DNA of 64,000 nt. It comes from Acanthaster planci (taxonomy: Eukaryota; Echinodermata; Asteroidea; Valvatida; Acanthasteridae). The notes under the pieces were generated by a model that was given only the letters and a program-made list of their open reading frames with translations, was not told where the DNA came from and made no database searches. The stretch lies in the NCBI RefSeq assembly GCF_001949145.1, contig NW_019091450.1, positions 709,105 to 773,104 on the forward strand, given 5' to 3'. Below are positions 22,884-39,900 of this stretch, one piece after another (position 1 is the stretch's first letter; every line of letters starts with the position of its first letter). A program made the translations under genes and the position numbers.

Positions 22884-24840
22884 ATGAGCAATCACGACCA
22901 AAACATGGAAAACGAAGAGGACAGTTTGCAAGGATTGTTGGCCGACAGCGACTCTGACATGTCGTCCTTCGATGCTAGCGATGCCAGCGGTATGGATGAC
23001 GGTGAAGATGATTTCTCGGCAGCAGCAAAGACCTTCATGGCGGAGACACGGGAAGACATGACCGGAATTTACAGGTGAGCAGTCTGATGAAGATGTCGTT
23101 CATTTCCACAATTTCCCTCCTCAATGTTCGAAGCAGTGCATGGTTAGCATTTGGTGCAGTTCATGGATGTCAATCCCGAGCGGGGGAATATACCCCCCCC
23201 CCAAAAAAAATATGAAGTAGGCCTTCGCACCACGGAATAGGCCACTGGTGCAATAAACGTTTTTCACGTTTGCAAAGCATTATGGGTTTGGATGTCAAGA
23301 AAGACCCAGCCCCATGAGGCTATGCGAGAAGTGTACCTGCAAAACGTAATCTATTTCCATTTTGTTCCATACTCCAATTCATGTCATCCTCTTCTGACAG
23401 TATGCACTGCACTGGAGCAACGCATTCCGAAGAACGGATAGACTTCACGCCAATGCCAGATCTTCCAGTTACTTTTTTAGCAAGTGGTGTGGGAGCCACT
23501 GGTTACTGCTAAAACCAATCGTTATGCTGAGCAGAGTATGACGGAGAGGTCACCGGGCCACCCTAGTCGTTCGTCTCCAAAAACCGTTCCCTTTGTAGGA
23601 AATTGCAGCGCTACTGTGGTGTGTATGGGTATCAACAAGCGGCCTCACTACAACATGTACTGGAGCAAATGGGACATTGTACACAGTGCCATCAATCCGA
23701 CAACCACACAAAAGATTTATGACAATTCTTAAATTCTTCCATCTCACCAACAATCAAGCAGCTCCAAATGTGGACGCTAGGCCTGACAAGCTGACTAAAG
23801 TCCACCAATTCACTCAGACAAATACCCTCGTTTCTTCGTCATTACAGACCCAGCCAAAACCTCGCTCCTGATCTGACGAGACCATGATCAAATTCAAGGG
23901 AAGATTATCATTCATACAGTATATGCCAAGAAAGCCATCCAAATGGGGCATCAAGTGTTTCTCCTGGAACAATCTGAAACGGGTACACATGCGCCTGGAC
24001 TGTGTACTGTACACAGGGTCACAAGCACAAACACGAAGTGCCAACTCGGAGACAGCTAGACAGTGTAGCTGATCATCCCACTGCGGTACCTCGACCTGGT
24101 CAAGTTTATGGATTTGAAAATCAGGGACACGGCATCTTTTGCTGATAATTGATACACCAGCCCTGCTCTTGTTCACAGGTTAACCCAGCTAGGTTTGGGC
24201 TTTTATGGAACTGTGCGATACAAGACTCAAGGAATTTCACGTTTTGCAACCCCCAATTTGCTAAGGCTAAAGGAGATAAACCTTACTTTAATGAAAAGGC
24301 GGGACAACTGTGTGTTGTATGGCAGGATAAAAAGCGTGTGACGCTCTTGATAAACTATGGCAACTGTAGTGTAACTAATAAGCAGATTCGGTGTAAAAAA
24401 ATCTCCTACAGGTTATCGCGACATCAGCAAACCAAATACAGTGTACTGTCACTTATTACAACAAGCATGTGGGAGGAACCGATCCTACATCAAGACAGTG
24501 TGTGTCCTATGCACATGCTCACAGATCGGTGAAGTGGTGGAAACGAGTATTTTCTGCTCTTCTAGACATACATGTATTTGTTCTAAATGCAAGACTAGAG
24601 TATGATAGTCTTAACACCGGTCGTAGACTGTCAAATCTTGACTTTCGACTCTATCTGGTCCAAGGCCAACAGTCATTAGGGAAGAGTGGATGTGCCGGAC
24701 ATGTTCACAAGAGCATCCCATGTACATGTACATGAATTTCAAATGATGTACAGCATCATCCAGGCAAAACTAAGCAAAATCGCAACTGTGTTGTTTGCAG
24801 TGCCAAAGCTCAGAGAAGGCAAACGCGCATGATTTGTTAG
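22884..24840 (+). pseudogene. piggyBac-type transposase, decayed
   Basis: A relic of a PGBD/piggyBac DDE transposase broken over several frames. From left to right: an acidic Ser/Asp-rich N-terminus from ATG 22,884 (LLADSDSDMSSFDASD); VWEPLVTAKTNRYAEQ at about 23,487; MGINKRPHYNMYWSKW at about 23,625; RFMTILKFFHLTNN at about 23,710; FKGRLSFIQYMPRKPSKWGI at about 23,890; LYTG near 24,010; and KWWKRVFSALLDIHVFVLNA near 24,533. Last is a C-terminal Cys motif, CVVCSAKAQRRQTRMIC, near 24,790, ending at TAG. The order matches the family. Frameshifts and stops separate the blocks, so no intact enzyme can be made. A break at 23,073-23,400 has GTGAGC at one end and a CTTCTGACAG at the other, so it may be an old intron. 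I could not define the TTAA ends. Confidence 0.88.
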
Positions 24841-25140
24841 ACGTGTGTTAAGCCAATGTATATGTCATTGGATGCTTTGAAAAATTTCCATCCTAAGATT
24901 CCTTAAATCTGCCAGTTTGCCAATTTTTGTTCGGTTTTATTTCATTCGATTGGAAATCTAGATAGCTATGCAGTGCCCCGCGCAAGGTGGAAATCAAATA
25001 ACTATGGTGCCCGTTAATGCTTGTAAAGTCCCAGCGATGATTATCGCAATAGGAAACATCCAATATAAATGACAGCATTCCGGGCACAAAGATTTCACAG
25101 CTTGAGTAATGCCACTGTTTTGTCACTCTCAAGTAGGTCT

Positions 25141-25511
25141 GTTGTGTGTGTGTGTGTCTGTGCGCTTATACATGGGGCCTTGTGGGGTACCGGAACAATG
25201 GGAAGTACCCCACAAGGCCAGTTTTTACTTTGTGGGGTACTAAAAATTGGTACCCCACAAGAATTTCACGAAACTGATATTTGGAAATAACTCAAAAAGG
25301 GGAAATTTTTGATGGGTAAAAATCCGTCGCAAATTAAAGTGTTTTAAATAAGGGACATACGGTCAAAATTTCAACCCAGGAAAGTGATTTTGGTTTAAAT
25401 TGGAGTGATTTGAAATTTTTAGCGTGTTGTGTGGGAGTTTTGTACACGAGAACGAAGGAAATACCCCACAAGTATAGCTGTGTAAGGATGGGTGCGTGTG
25501 TGTGTTTTTTC
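25141..25511. mobile_element. foldback repeat, TTGTGGGGTAC family, beside a (GT)n run
   Basis: A GTGTGTGTGTGT run is followed by CTTGTGGGGTACC, and inverted copies TACCCCACAAG occur at about 25,206, 25,251 and 25,462. The last is followed by another GTGTGTGTG run. Related in style to the GGGGACCC elements at 45,118 and 53,345. Confidence 0.6.
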
Positions 25512-25737
25512 GGGGGGGGTGTGTTTTGCCTTTTTGTAAAATTTATACTACTGCCGTTAATGTGGTATTTCTATGGACTCTGAGATTGAACCCTCATACC
25601 AGCAAAGAACTGGAGGAATATGTGAAATTTAGGTCCCACGAAACGGCCTTGGAAAGAAATACTTGAGAGTACAGGCCACCGTAGTGGAAATTGGCTTTTC
25701 AGGCCCATTCAGGCAGACTAAAACATATTTTACATAT

Positions 25738-25920
25738 GAAGCAAGATATGAGGCGAATAGAACCCACCAACGCCCCATTTGTGTCGGTCATTGTTTTACT
25801 GGAATCTCAGGAATTCTTTTCAGACATGGGGGGGGGGTTAAGCGACAATAGTCTAGAGTGTGTATCGGGATTGGGCGGGAGGTTACCCCTCTGTCTCATT
25901 TCTTGCTGGTTATACGGCAA
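25738..25920 (-). mobile_element. foldback element, CAGCAAGAAATGAGACC family, second copy
   Basis: Reverse-oriented, diverged relative of 10,795-10,985: shared stretches include CTCATTTCTTGCTGG, the G-run, and GTCGGTCATTGTTTTACTGGAATC against the corresponding block. Peptide frames across it are not genes. Confidence 0.65.
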
Positions 25921-25929
25921 TGGACCCAG

Positions 25930-28900
25930 GATTACCATAAACGCGAGCTCCATCCTTGTGCTACGGGCAGAAAAGATCCATTAAGCTATACAACACAACC
26001 TGAAGTCTAAGTGTTAATCAATAAAATCATTTCATGCTGCATCAACTTACGGAGTTGTCGCCACTGCGCGGTGTAATCGTGAGGTAACCTCCTCAACAGC
26101 GAGGGACTCCAGACGAGAGAGTGAAATCATATAGGCATGAAAGGAGAACCATTGCCACATGGCCGGTTGCACGGGAATTCAATTAATTTGATGGGTTGGC
26201 GGCCCGTCCTTTTCGAGCCATTTTAGAAATTCTTGTTTTGTTGGAGTGGCCAGGTCACCTTCCCCAATCGACCGCGGAAAATCGACTGTTTTTAGCGGTG
26301 TTATACCGACTCCTACACGCGCAAGCTCAATGATTTGAATTAGCGCGTGGCTGATGCCCCATGCATCGGTCTATTTATATCGAGCGCATGACGTAGAGGA
26401 ACATCGTATGACGTCACCACCATCCCTCGGATGTCATAATTATTTGCGGTGTTGTTGGGCCGCTATTATTTCTCTCGTGGTTTGTGTTGTTGTCGTTGAA
26501 TTGGCCCCGCGCAAATCAAAGTTGCGTTGTTTGTTTCTCCTTCTCGGGCCGCGAGGCCGTCCCCAACATGACCGTATACGCGTCCTGAGAACGCTGTGTG
26601 GATGGGCCTAAAATGTTCTCTCCTTTTTGCGTCACAGGCCATGATGATCGACGGGGAAAAAACAGCCACGATGTTATGATGGCATTAGAACTGGTCAAAA
26701 CAAGAAGATTTTCGTAAACAGCCTCGGGCGTAGGGCTTAATGCTTCCATGTAACTTATCATTTTGCCGTACGAATCATTTTGGCGAGGTTCGAAACACAG
26801 ACATTACATATCAGCTACAATGACTGTGGCAGTCATACAAATGACCAGCAAAAGCAATGTGAACATAAGCATGGATCAACCGACGATGCTACGACTTCAA
26901 CCCACGACATAACGGAGAAAGTGTACAGTGTTGGAGGGGAAAAGAACGCGAAAGTGGAAGCCAGTCTAAGTCCAAGAGTTTTAGCAAAATAAAGTCATTA
27001 TAAAGTTTAAGAATTACTTTAACAATCGTGATAACATCGGTTATAAAGTGCATTTTAACAACTTACATTTCACAAATTAATTCATGTAAGCCACTTTCGT
27101 ATCTAACAAATTACATATCATAAATCAAAACGCTTACTAAAATAAATCAAAGGGTGTGGTAGTCATTTTAAGGGGAGGTCTTTCCACTTGTCTGGGGGAC
27201 TGTTGGGAACACTGGAATGTTGCCTGGGCTAAATTTCAACCCACGGTGAAAACTTCGACTACCCCCAAAGCGGTTATGTTAACCCAATTTTCGAGATGCA
27301 AATTGATTTGTAGTTCATTTTTCACCCACAAAAGGGGTTAAAATTAACGATTGTGGGGGGTGGTTGAAACAAACCGGAAATTCAATTTCAACCACCAAAA
27401 TCGGATTTCCATAACCGAGCATAGGATGGGATTGTTGCAGTTTTCCCTTGGGTAACCTTGGCAATTTTCAGTGAGGACACAAAAGTTCTCGTAAGTTTGA
27501 GCAATCTTGATCGGCGACTGGGTGCTTGATGTGGTTGACCAGCCCATGACCAGAAAGTCCAGGCTAGCTGACCAATGGAAGACAGCCAAAATACTGACCC
27601 ACCGTCTACGATCCATCCACCAGCTGCTTTGCGAAGAGCCAAGGACAGTACCACGGGCAGTGGGCAGGCCACGGTCACGCGTGCAGTAGTGTGAGGACGC
27701 CCAACAGTCATGCGACGCAACAGATCCGCTCCATGCTGTGGCTATGAGTGAACCGAAATAGCTGGACCTCGATCCAAACTCTCGTCACAACAAAAGGGGG
27801 ACAAATACGACCGAGGGTCATTGACCTTTTACAAAACAACAATAAATTATTAACTCCACAAATATCCACAAATCTCAAACTGCTTGTTAAAATGTCAGTT
27901 TTGCCACTTTGTCAAAATCGCCGTCAAATATTAAATGCCAGCACATATAAGCTCGACTGGTCATTGATTTCAAATTAACTTTCATTTAAAGGGGGCTTGG
28001 AAGCTATTCGTTCTCATGCAGTTTGCTTTGTGTTACAATACACGCAGTACAAATAATATCGAAATACTTTTCATTGGACGTGAAAAGAAGGTGGTAGTTT
28101 TTCCATTCGTAAAAAATGCTTTCATTAATATTTTATGCAAAATGACGTTATTTTGAGGTCATGCCCAGAGTTGTTTATAAAAGAGAATAGCGTCAAATTT
28201 GGAACCGAACTGGTTGTTCATTATGTGTACAATACAGCATGCAGCATGCGCACTCATTGCCTATAATCCACCATTTTGGTCCCAACAAGTGAGACACTCA
28301 TGTCGCAACTTTCTCTATTACACAGGTCTGGTCATACAAGGTACCATAGGCCTACTTAAATAAAAGAACAGAGCAAAAATTAATCTTCAAATCACCCCTC
28401 AGCTTGGTTTTGAAGGAACAATGGCCACTACCGTCACCGTTCCACCAAATGGAACACACTCCCGAGAAAATGCACAGAAATGTTACAGATAATACACAGA
28501 GCTATATGGAGACATTCCTGTTTTATCTTGGCATCACAATTTTGACCATGAATATGGAACGCGTAAGCTCCCAAACGCTGAAATTCCTTCCCAGGGGTGG
28601 GAAGTCATCGTAACATGTACCGGTACATAAAACTGTGCTCTGTGTGAAAACAGGAAAAGGTGGTGTTATCCGTGTCATTTATTCTTCCCCAATTAACCAT
28701 CCTGCAGAGAAGCCATCAAAACGCACTCCAGCAAAATTTATTTCAAGCAAGGCATTCCGAAGCAATCCTCCTTTTGTTCCGTCAAGAAGTAATTATAAAT
28801 AACGAAGGGGGAGCCTTACAGAAGTGTATCAGGAATGACGTAAAGTGTACCCACGCATCTCCTCCTTGCCACACAGATTTTCTTACCCTCCAAGGATTTT

Positions 28901-31900
28901 CGCCACTTGCATCGTCACTTACAGAAGTTTAATGGCCCCGTGCAAAAATAACAAGCTCAGATGACGATCATGAACTTCAGCTTGTAAACTCGTAGTTGAG
29001 AATAGCACGCAATGCTAACGCAATTATTCTGTTAATGAAATTAACGACAGATCTAACAGCGATATCGACTACTTTGAGCCAACACCACAATCCTGACGCA
29101 TAGGCGCCAATGCCAATATTTTGCCCACTTCAAGTCAGTGAAAGCCTTTAAAAAATCTGAATAAATCCCTGTCATCTCAGTTTGGTACATGTGGTTCCAA
29201 AACAGGGTCATTCGGGAACAAAGCACACGCACAAGTCCGCGTAGGGCCGCTCTGATTGGACGGACCTCATACGCACGTCCGAATGACCCCTGAGACGCGC
29301 TTCATTTTGGGCATGCGCTGTTGGAATACCGAACTGAGTCATTGGTGCCGGTGAGTCGTTATAATCACTCGTCGATATGTCCCAATGCACAGCTCGCCAG
29401 GCTACTCAGCAAAAATGGAATTTCTGTACACGGTAACAAAAGAACTAAAAATTCGAATGCAAGGATTGCACCGGGACTTTTTTCAGCTTTAAGATGTGAA
29501 CAAATAGGCGTAATGAATGTTAATTTATTACATTCGTGCAATGGATAGAATTTTATTTAATGAAGTCACCTTGTGCCATAAAGGTTTTCATACTTGTCGA
29601 AAGACCTCCCCTTCCTTTGAAAGAATTCTTTCAAACTCCCTTTCGTCAAACAAGTATGTATTGGTACGGTGGAAACGCATATTTCTTTACTTCCTGTACT
29701 GTCTATTGTACAATTAGTTCTTGTTAGAAGTAATAATTACCGCCTGCCAGACGCTACATGCGAATTTGAATGGAGGGACCGGAACCCAATAGGCCATTGC
29801 CTCCAACATACAATACAGGGCGGAGTGTAAAAATCGCTTGCCTGCAACTGGTACATCATGTCAATGTCCGCCTTGTAATGACCAGAACCAGTGAATTTGG
29901 AAACGGCGGCACAATACCCTTGGATTCAATAGGGCGCCCTCTCTATGTTTATTACTAGGTTGGTTGCCTTGCAATAGTGAGTGCGTGAGTGGCATTTCGA
30001 CACTGTGACAACGCGGGAATGGGTGGATTTCAGTCGCAAGAGCGTACTGACTGATTTTGGGAAGGGACATAATATGCCCTGCATTTCTATGCAGAGTTCA
30101 GATATGAAGGTGGGCTGGGAGTTATCAAAATTGGCGAGTAGGAATGCAGAGATTATTGCTGTGTCTTGTGGTGGTTGCCCAAAGATGTGATGAGCCCGTT
30201 TTCGATATTTTCAATGTCATGAAAAAGTCAGGAATACGCACGAGTGCTAGGTCTGCCCGACCAATCAGCACGACCGTGCGCCAATTACTTGGCCATGTTC
30301 TAACAGGTGCAGACGTCAAATGCCTTACATCGAATGACCTCGCCTTTTTTGTAATGTCATGCCATTATGATGAGAATGATTTGTCTTTTCTATGATTCGC
30401 AAGGATGAGCCTGGGCACGTGATCTCATTAGCGGACGGAGAAAGGGAGGTATCCACCCCCAGGTATTTACAGGAGATTTTTTTTACCTTGCTTCCTCGTT
30501 TTTCTTCCTCCTCGAAGCGTGTAAAAAGTCCCCCCCCCACCCATACACACCCAAGGTCGGAAAGTAACATTTTAAAGAATTCTTTACGCTCCCTGAAAAA
30601 TCAAGACTGCCTCCAGCACATCGCCACTACGGCGGGTCCTTCTGACTTCGTCACTACGGAGGGTCTTGCTGACCAGTACAGATGTCTCCGAATGAATAAA
30701 TTCTCCGACTCAAATTTATTAAACTTTTGACTAAATACATCCGAATTTGTAAGGTTGGACTGGCTTGATATGGCTAATAACTTCCGATCAATACAGTTGC
30801 AACAGATTAAAACAATTATTACATTAATTTTCCTGTCTTAATAGAAAACAGAAATTGTGCACCTCCAAAACAGTATATTTGTGGATGAAATATTATTTGA
30901 AAGCCCAAAGCTCTTAAAAGAGTACGTTTTTGGATGAGCTGAAAGACCTAGTGGTTTTGCTAAGGGCAACAGATGCAAGAACTTGTGTGATGAGTGTCCT
31001 TAGCAACTTTTCCATCATATCCATTGCAAGACTGTCTCGCCTGACGGAGTCTCGCCCTGTGCAAGTATGGGCCACGTCCGACTTACTGACTCGTAAGGCT
31101 TGAACTACAATGTGATGTGATCTGCGAAAGCCTTCAAAAAAGTCATGGTGAACTTTGTCATTTTTAAGCAAATCAGTATCAAATGATTATTATTGATCTG
31201 GAGACTTTCCTGTTTTTAAAACTGTTGAATTCGTGATTCTAGACAACCTAGAGTCACGTTGCAGACAACCTAGAATCGTAATTGATTAAAATATATATCT
31301 AAAAACAAGAGTGTGTCCATATTAAATTGAAGTTTATAATGTTCCCAAATGACAAAGCTCACCGTGTGAAAGGTTTTCGCAGAACACTCACACATACACA
31401 TGCGTATTACATACACACAAGCATTATGGGAAATGCATGGAGCTGCAGCTTCCATAGGTTTGTGTGTTATTTCCAGTTACAAGTGAATGCGGATGTGGCT
31501 TATATTCCGGGAAATCTGCAAAACACGTTGCCGTCCGTCCGCAGCCTCTGCTACGGCTGCAGTTGTTTTGCACTCATAATTTTAACACAGTGAACAGTCC
31601 TAGCCCTTAGACAGCAAAGCTTGTGTGATACTTGACCTGGCAAGGGGAGGGCGGAGCGTAAAGATTGACGTCAATGCAAATTGCGCATTTTAGTTCTCAT
31701 TTCCGTCACATGTGAAGTTTTCAATTTGAACACCCAAACAGGAACTGTTAGCGCTTGAGCAGTGTTAATTGTCTTCCAAAGCATACATATTTAGAACAGT
31801 TTTCTGCTGACTTTGGGTGGTTTAATTTTGTCGTCAAAGTGGAATCCAGCTTTCTGCTTAGTGAAAAGTTTAAAGCAGATATTAAATGGTTGGTCAACAC

Positions 31901-33829
31901 CAGAAAGTCTACATTTTCTGTTTTAACAAAGAGTAACAATAATTGGTTTGTTCATTTTGGGGCCTCATACCTTTATGGTCACATACTTTCACCCCGGCAA
32001 AAATGTTATGGGTCATCTCCAAAGGCTATAACGTCGATCCTCCTTTTTTTGGAGACATACGATTTACGCCAAGGATGCGAAACTTAAGACTGAGTTAAGG
32101 TCACGGGGAACCACAATCAGTACACTGCACACATGCACCCACCGCATATCGGTCAGCCAAGGGGTTTCTTAACGGCAACCTTACCATAATTTAGGCTTAA
32201 ATTTAGCTCTTCAAATAGATTAAGATTGGACTGCAGTAGGACCCAGGAAAAGGGAGTTACACACCGGTGTCGGTTGATAAAAGGCCAACACCTCTCGCCC
32301 ATGCCAAAGCTGCTTACCTCTATAAGAACCATCTCCGAGCCTGTGCAATATACTTACAGACCAATATTTGCTCAAAAATGATACAAGCTGTGCTTTTATT
32401 ACGGGTCTCATTCAAATACCTATATCAGATATCGCGGCATTGTATACTCATAACCCGTATTGGCCCTCTATCCAATTAGTAAGTCGGGTAAATCTAACAG
32501 CATAATTACTGGTTAATGCCTGCCTGCATACATTACATTAATGTAGGAGTTACGCTTTGATCACATTAGCTAAATTTACGCTAAATCTGACTTGAAAGAC
32601 TCGGGGCTGAGTTAGCCGCCCCTGTATTCTATCGAAAATGGACTGTTGTTTAAATGTGAGGTAATGTCCAAATATTCTTCGTGATTGGGTAGACATTTTA
32701 AGTACAGGCAAACCCAGTGAATTTACAGGAATAATGGCAGCCAAGGGTGCCAAATATTTCCTATAAATTACACAGACAAGTACCTGAGATACGAAAGCAA
32801 GTTAACGATTTCGGCTCCAATTTCGCTGCTTGCCCCTTTTAATTTGCGGCAACAGTGGCCGAACATTTTCCTGGCAATGTGACCCATAGCTGCCAGGCAA
32901 GTTCCCGTAAAAGTACATACTGAATTTTTGTACAGACCGGAAAATAAAAAAAGTGGGGTCATTATGAGACCATGATGGAAAGAATAGGAACCCCAAAATG
33001 TTAGGGCATTATAGGCCCCTAGCTTCTATATTTGGGTGGTCTACAGGCGTACTAAATTTCAATCAAATCGACCTTGCAGACAGTAGCGATCGGTGGTGAT
33101 CCCCCGAGCTGTAAGGTCAACAGAAATAACATGTCTATTAACAGGCTTAATGGTGGTGTTTCAGGAAAATTGCCGTTGAAAGAAATTAATTGACCTTTTC
33201 TACAATGAAAAAAAAAATCGACAGTCTGTTTGTTGAAAGTACCATGACGTCTATTTTGTTCTAGAATGATTATGAAGTTTGCACGAGTTCAAATGTATAT
33301 GTCATTAATCATTAATTGAAAGCACTAGGCAATGCAGAAGCAGCTAAAAGGTGACTGTTGCCTTGCACTTTAATTGCACACTAAACTTCTTCCGCCTGCA
33401 TAAAATGACAAAAATGTCAGTGATGAATAAATCTCCACTTCAAAAGGAAGGGCCGGAACGACATGTATATTTAGCATCGTCTATAGGTCATGGGTTCATT
33501 TGCACATAGAATTGAAATATTTTAGATTTTATCTCGAGTCAATGTATTCAAAGAACACAAATGCTTATATGCACACAACTTAATTCAAGGCTTTGTTCCA
33601 ACCGAAAGATGGATTGCTGATTTCCGTCTTGAAAGAAATACATTTTAAAATTCTATCACAATACCGGATTATAAATTTGCTGTGATTTTTTGCAGTTCCA
33701 ACACAGCCTGTTATACCATGGTTATGCAAACCTCAGCCGGCAGCATGATTATTACATGCATGCTTTGTCTTGGATGCCTGGGCATTATAGTAAGGCCTAA
33801 TACATACCCAGCACCGCGTTCATATCGAT
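25930..33829. other. intergenic stretch without recognisable genes
   Basis: I read both strands and found no splice-bounded coding pattern. GC-rich islands at about 26,350-26,610, 27,500-27,740 and 29,210-29,330 are open in more than one frame but show no known motif. A 9-bp inverted pair TGGTTGAAA/TTTCAACCA lies at about 27,360-27,393. Otherwise AT-rich and single-copy in appearance. Confidence 0.5.
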
Positions 33830-33910
33830 GATTTGGCGACACGATAGAGAGCTGTGCTCTCGTAAAAATTTGCGTACCTCGGAGCGGCGATTTGCGTCAC
33901 GGCCTGGGAC

Positions 33911-33924
33911 GTTACCATAGCAAC
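33911..33924. promoter_or_regulatory. X-box, RFX-type binding site
   Basis: GTTACCATAGCAAC fits the RFX consensus GTNRCC-(0-3)-RGYAAC at every fixed position, with a 2-base spacer. RFX factors bind such inverted half-sites in animal promoters, often of ciliary genes. Confidence 0.6.
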
Positions 33925-33971
33925 TAATAGGGAGTCTCGAGGCACGGCCGCGCCCCCCTCGAAGCCTGGAA

Positions 33972-33979
33972 TGACGTCA
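33972..33979. promoter_or_regulatory. CRE palindrome TGACGTCA
   Basis: Full CREB/ATF palindrome 47 bases after the X-box, followed by TGACGTC at 33,985-33,991 with only five bases between. Vertebrate SIK1 is a known CREB target. The same palindrome recurs often in this window, so sequence alone does not prove function. Confidence 0.5.
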
Positions 33980-34920
33980 CAAATTGACGTCCGCGAGAGA
34001 AAACTCCCGCGACGTTGTGCGTGTGTTTTTGGCACGCCGTGTGTACAGTACACAGTACGTGGAAGAGCACGATCGTCCCTAGCCCTACGTACGTGCGTAA
34101 ATCGAATGGGGGGTGTTGTGGAGTTACCGTGGGGTGAGGTGATGTGGCACTAGTGGTGGTGTCTACTCGGCCGGTCCCGATTTACCCCATCCACCACCCT
34201 CTTTTTGGACAGAAAAAAAAACACACAGTCACTGAGTTAAAGGACACGTTTATTTTGTTGCTTTTTGAGACGGGATCTGCTTTGGGACGGGTTCCACGCG
34301 CAGGGAGAAACACTAACGCCGGCGCTGGTTGTTGTTGTTGTTGTCAGCGTGCATCCGTCAGCGGGCCGACCGTGGAAATGACTCAGGAGTCGGCGGTTGG
34401 GGGTTTGTGTTGTACCGGTCCACCGCAAGTAGCTGGGCCTTGATTGATGGTGCGTCCGTGCGTAAGTGACAAACCCAGCTTTTCTTCCCAAAAACATTTC
34501 ATCAGAAGGAGGTGATACAGAATTAATGACGTGGAAACGTTCATACTTTGGCGTTTATAATCTGAAAAAGTCACATTTTAATCTGTCAGTCACGACTGTG
34601 TTGGGTTGCCGTGAAAATGATTGTTCCTGTGTGGTTCTTCGTTGGAAAGACTAAGGGACGCAAGAACGATTGGAACATCGTACAAAGCGCTTGGCTGACG
34701 ACGGCCTTGATAAAAACACCAGAACAAATATTATGACCATCGGGTCGTTATCTTCAGATGTTATTTATTTTTCTAAATCTGAAATCATACCCCCTACTGT
34801 GCTTCATGGTTGCAGGTCATCACAGGATTGGAAGACAAGTTCTGGAAAAGATTGGTTCATTAAAATCATCCTTGATTTTCAGACCACAGTTGTGTTGGAG
34901 CGGAAGGATTAACACTCTGA

Positions 34921-39900
<4,980 letters not shown>

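Larger units (their letters stand above)
33830..34140 (+). promoter_or_regulatory. CpG-rich probable promoter of the SIK-like gene
   Basis: CpG density and GC content rise sharply relative to both flanks, with an X-box, a CRE and a second TGACGTC within 81 bases. It lies about 0.8-1.1 kb upstream of the first SIK coding exon on the same strand. A possible donor in GTGGGGTGAGGTGATG near 34,130 would allow an untranslated first exon; the coding exon has acceptor-like sequence TTGATTTTCAG near 34,880. No TATA box is evident. Confidence 0.55.

Noticed and set aside
31755-32087. 110-codon plus-strand frame
   Set aside because: Also open on the opposite strand; peptide shows no recognised domain and no splice borders.
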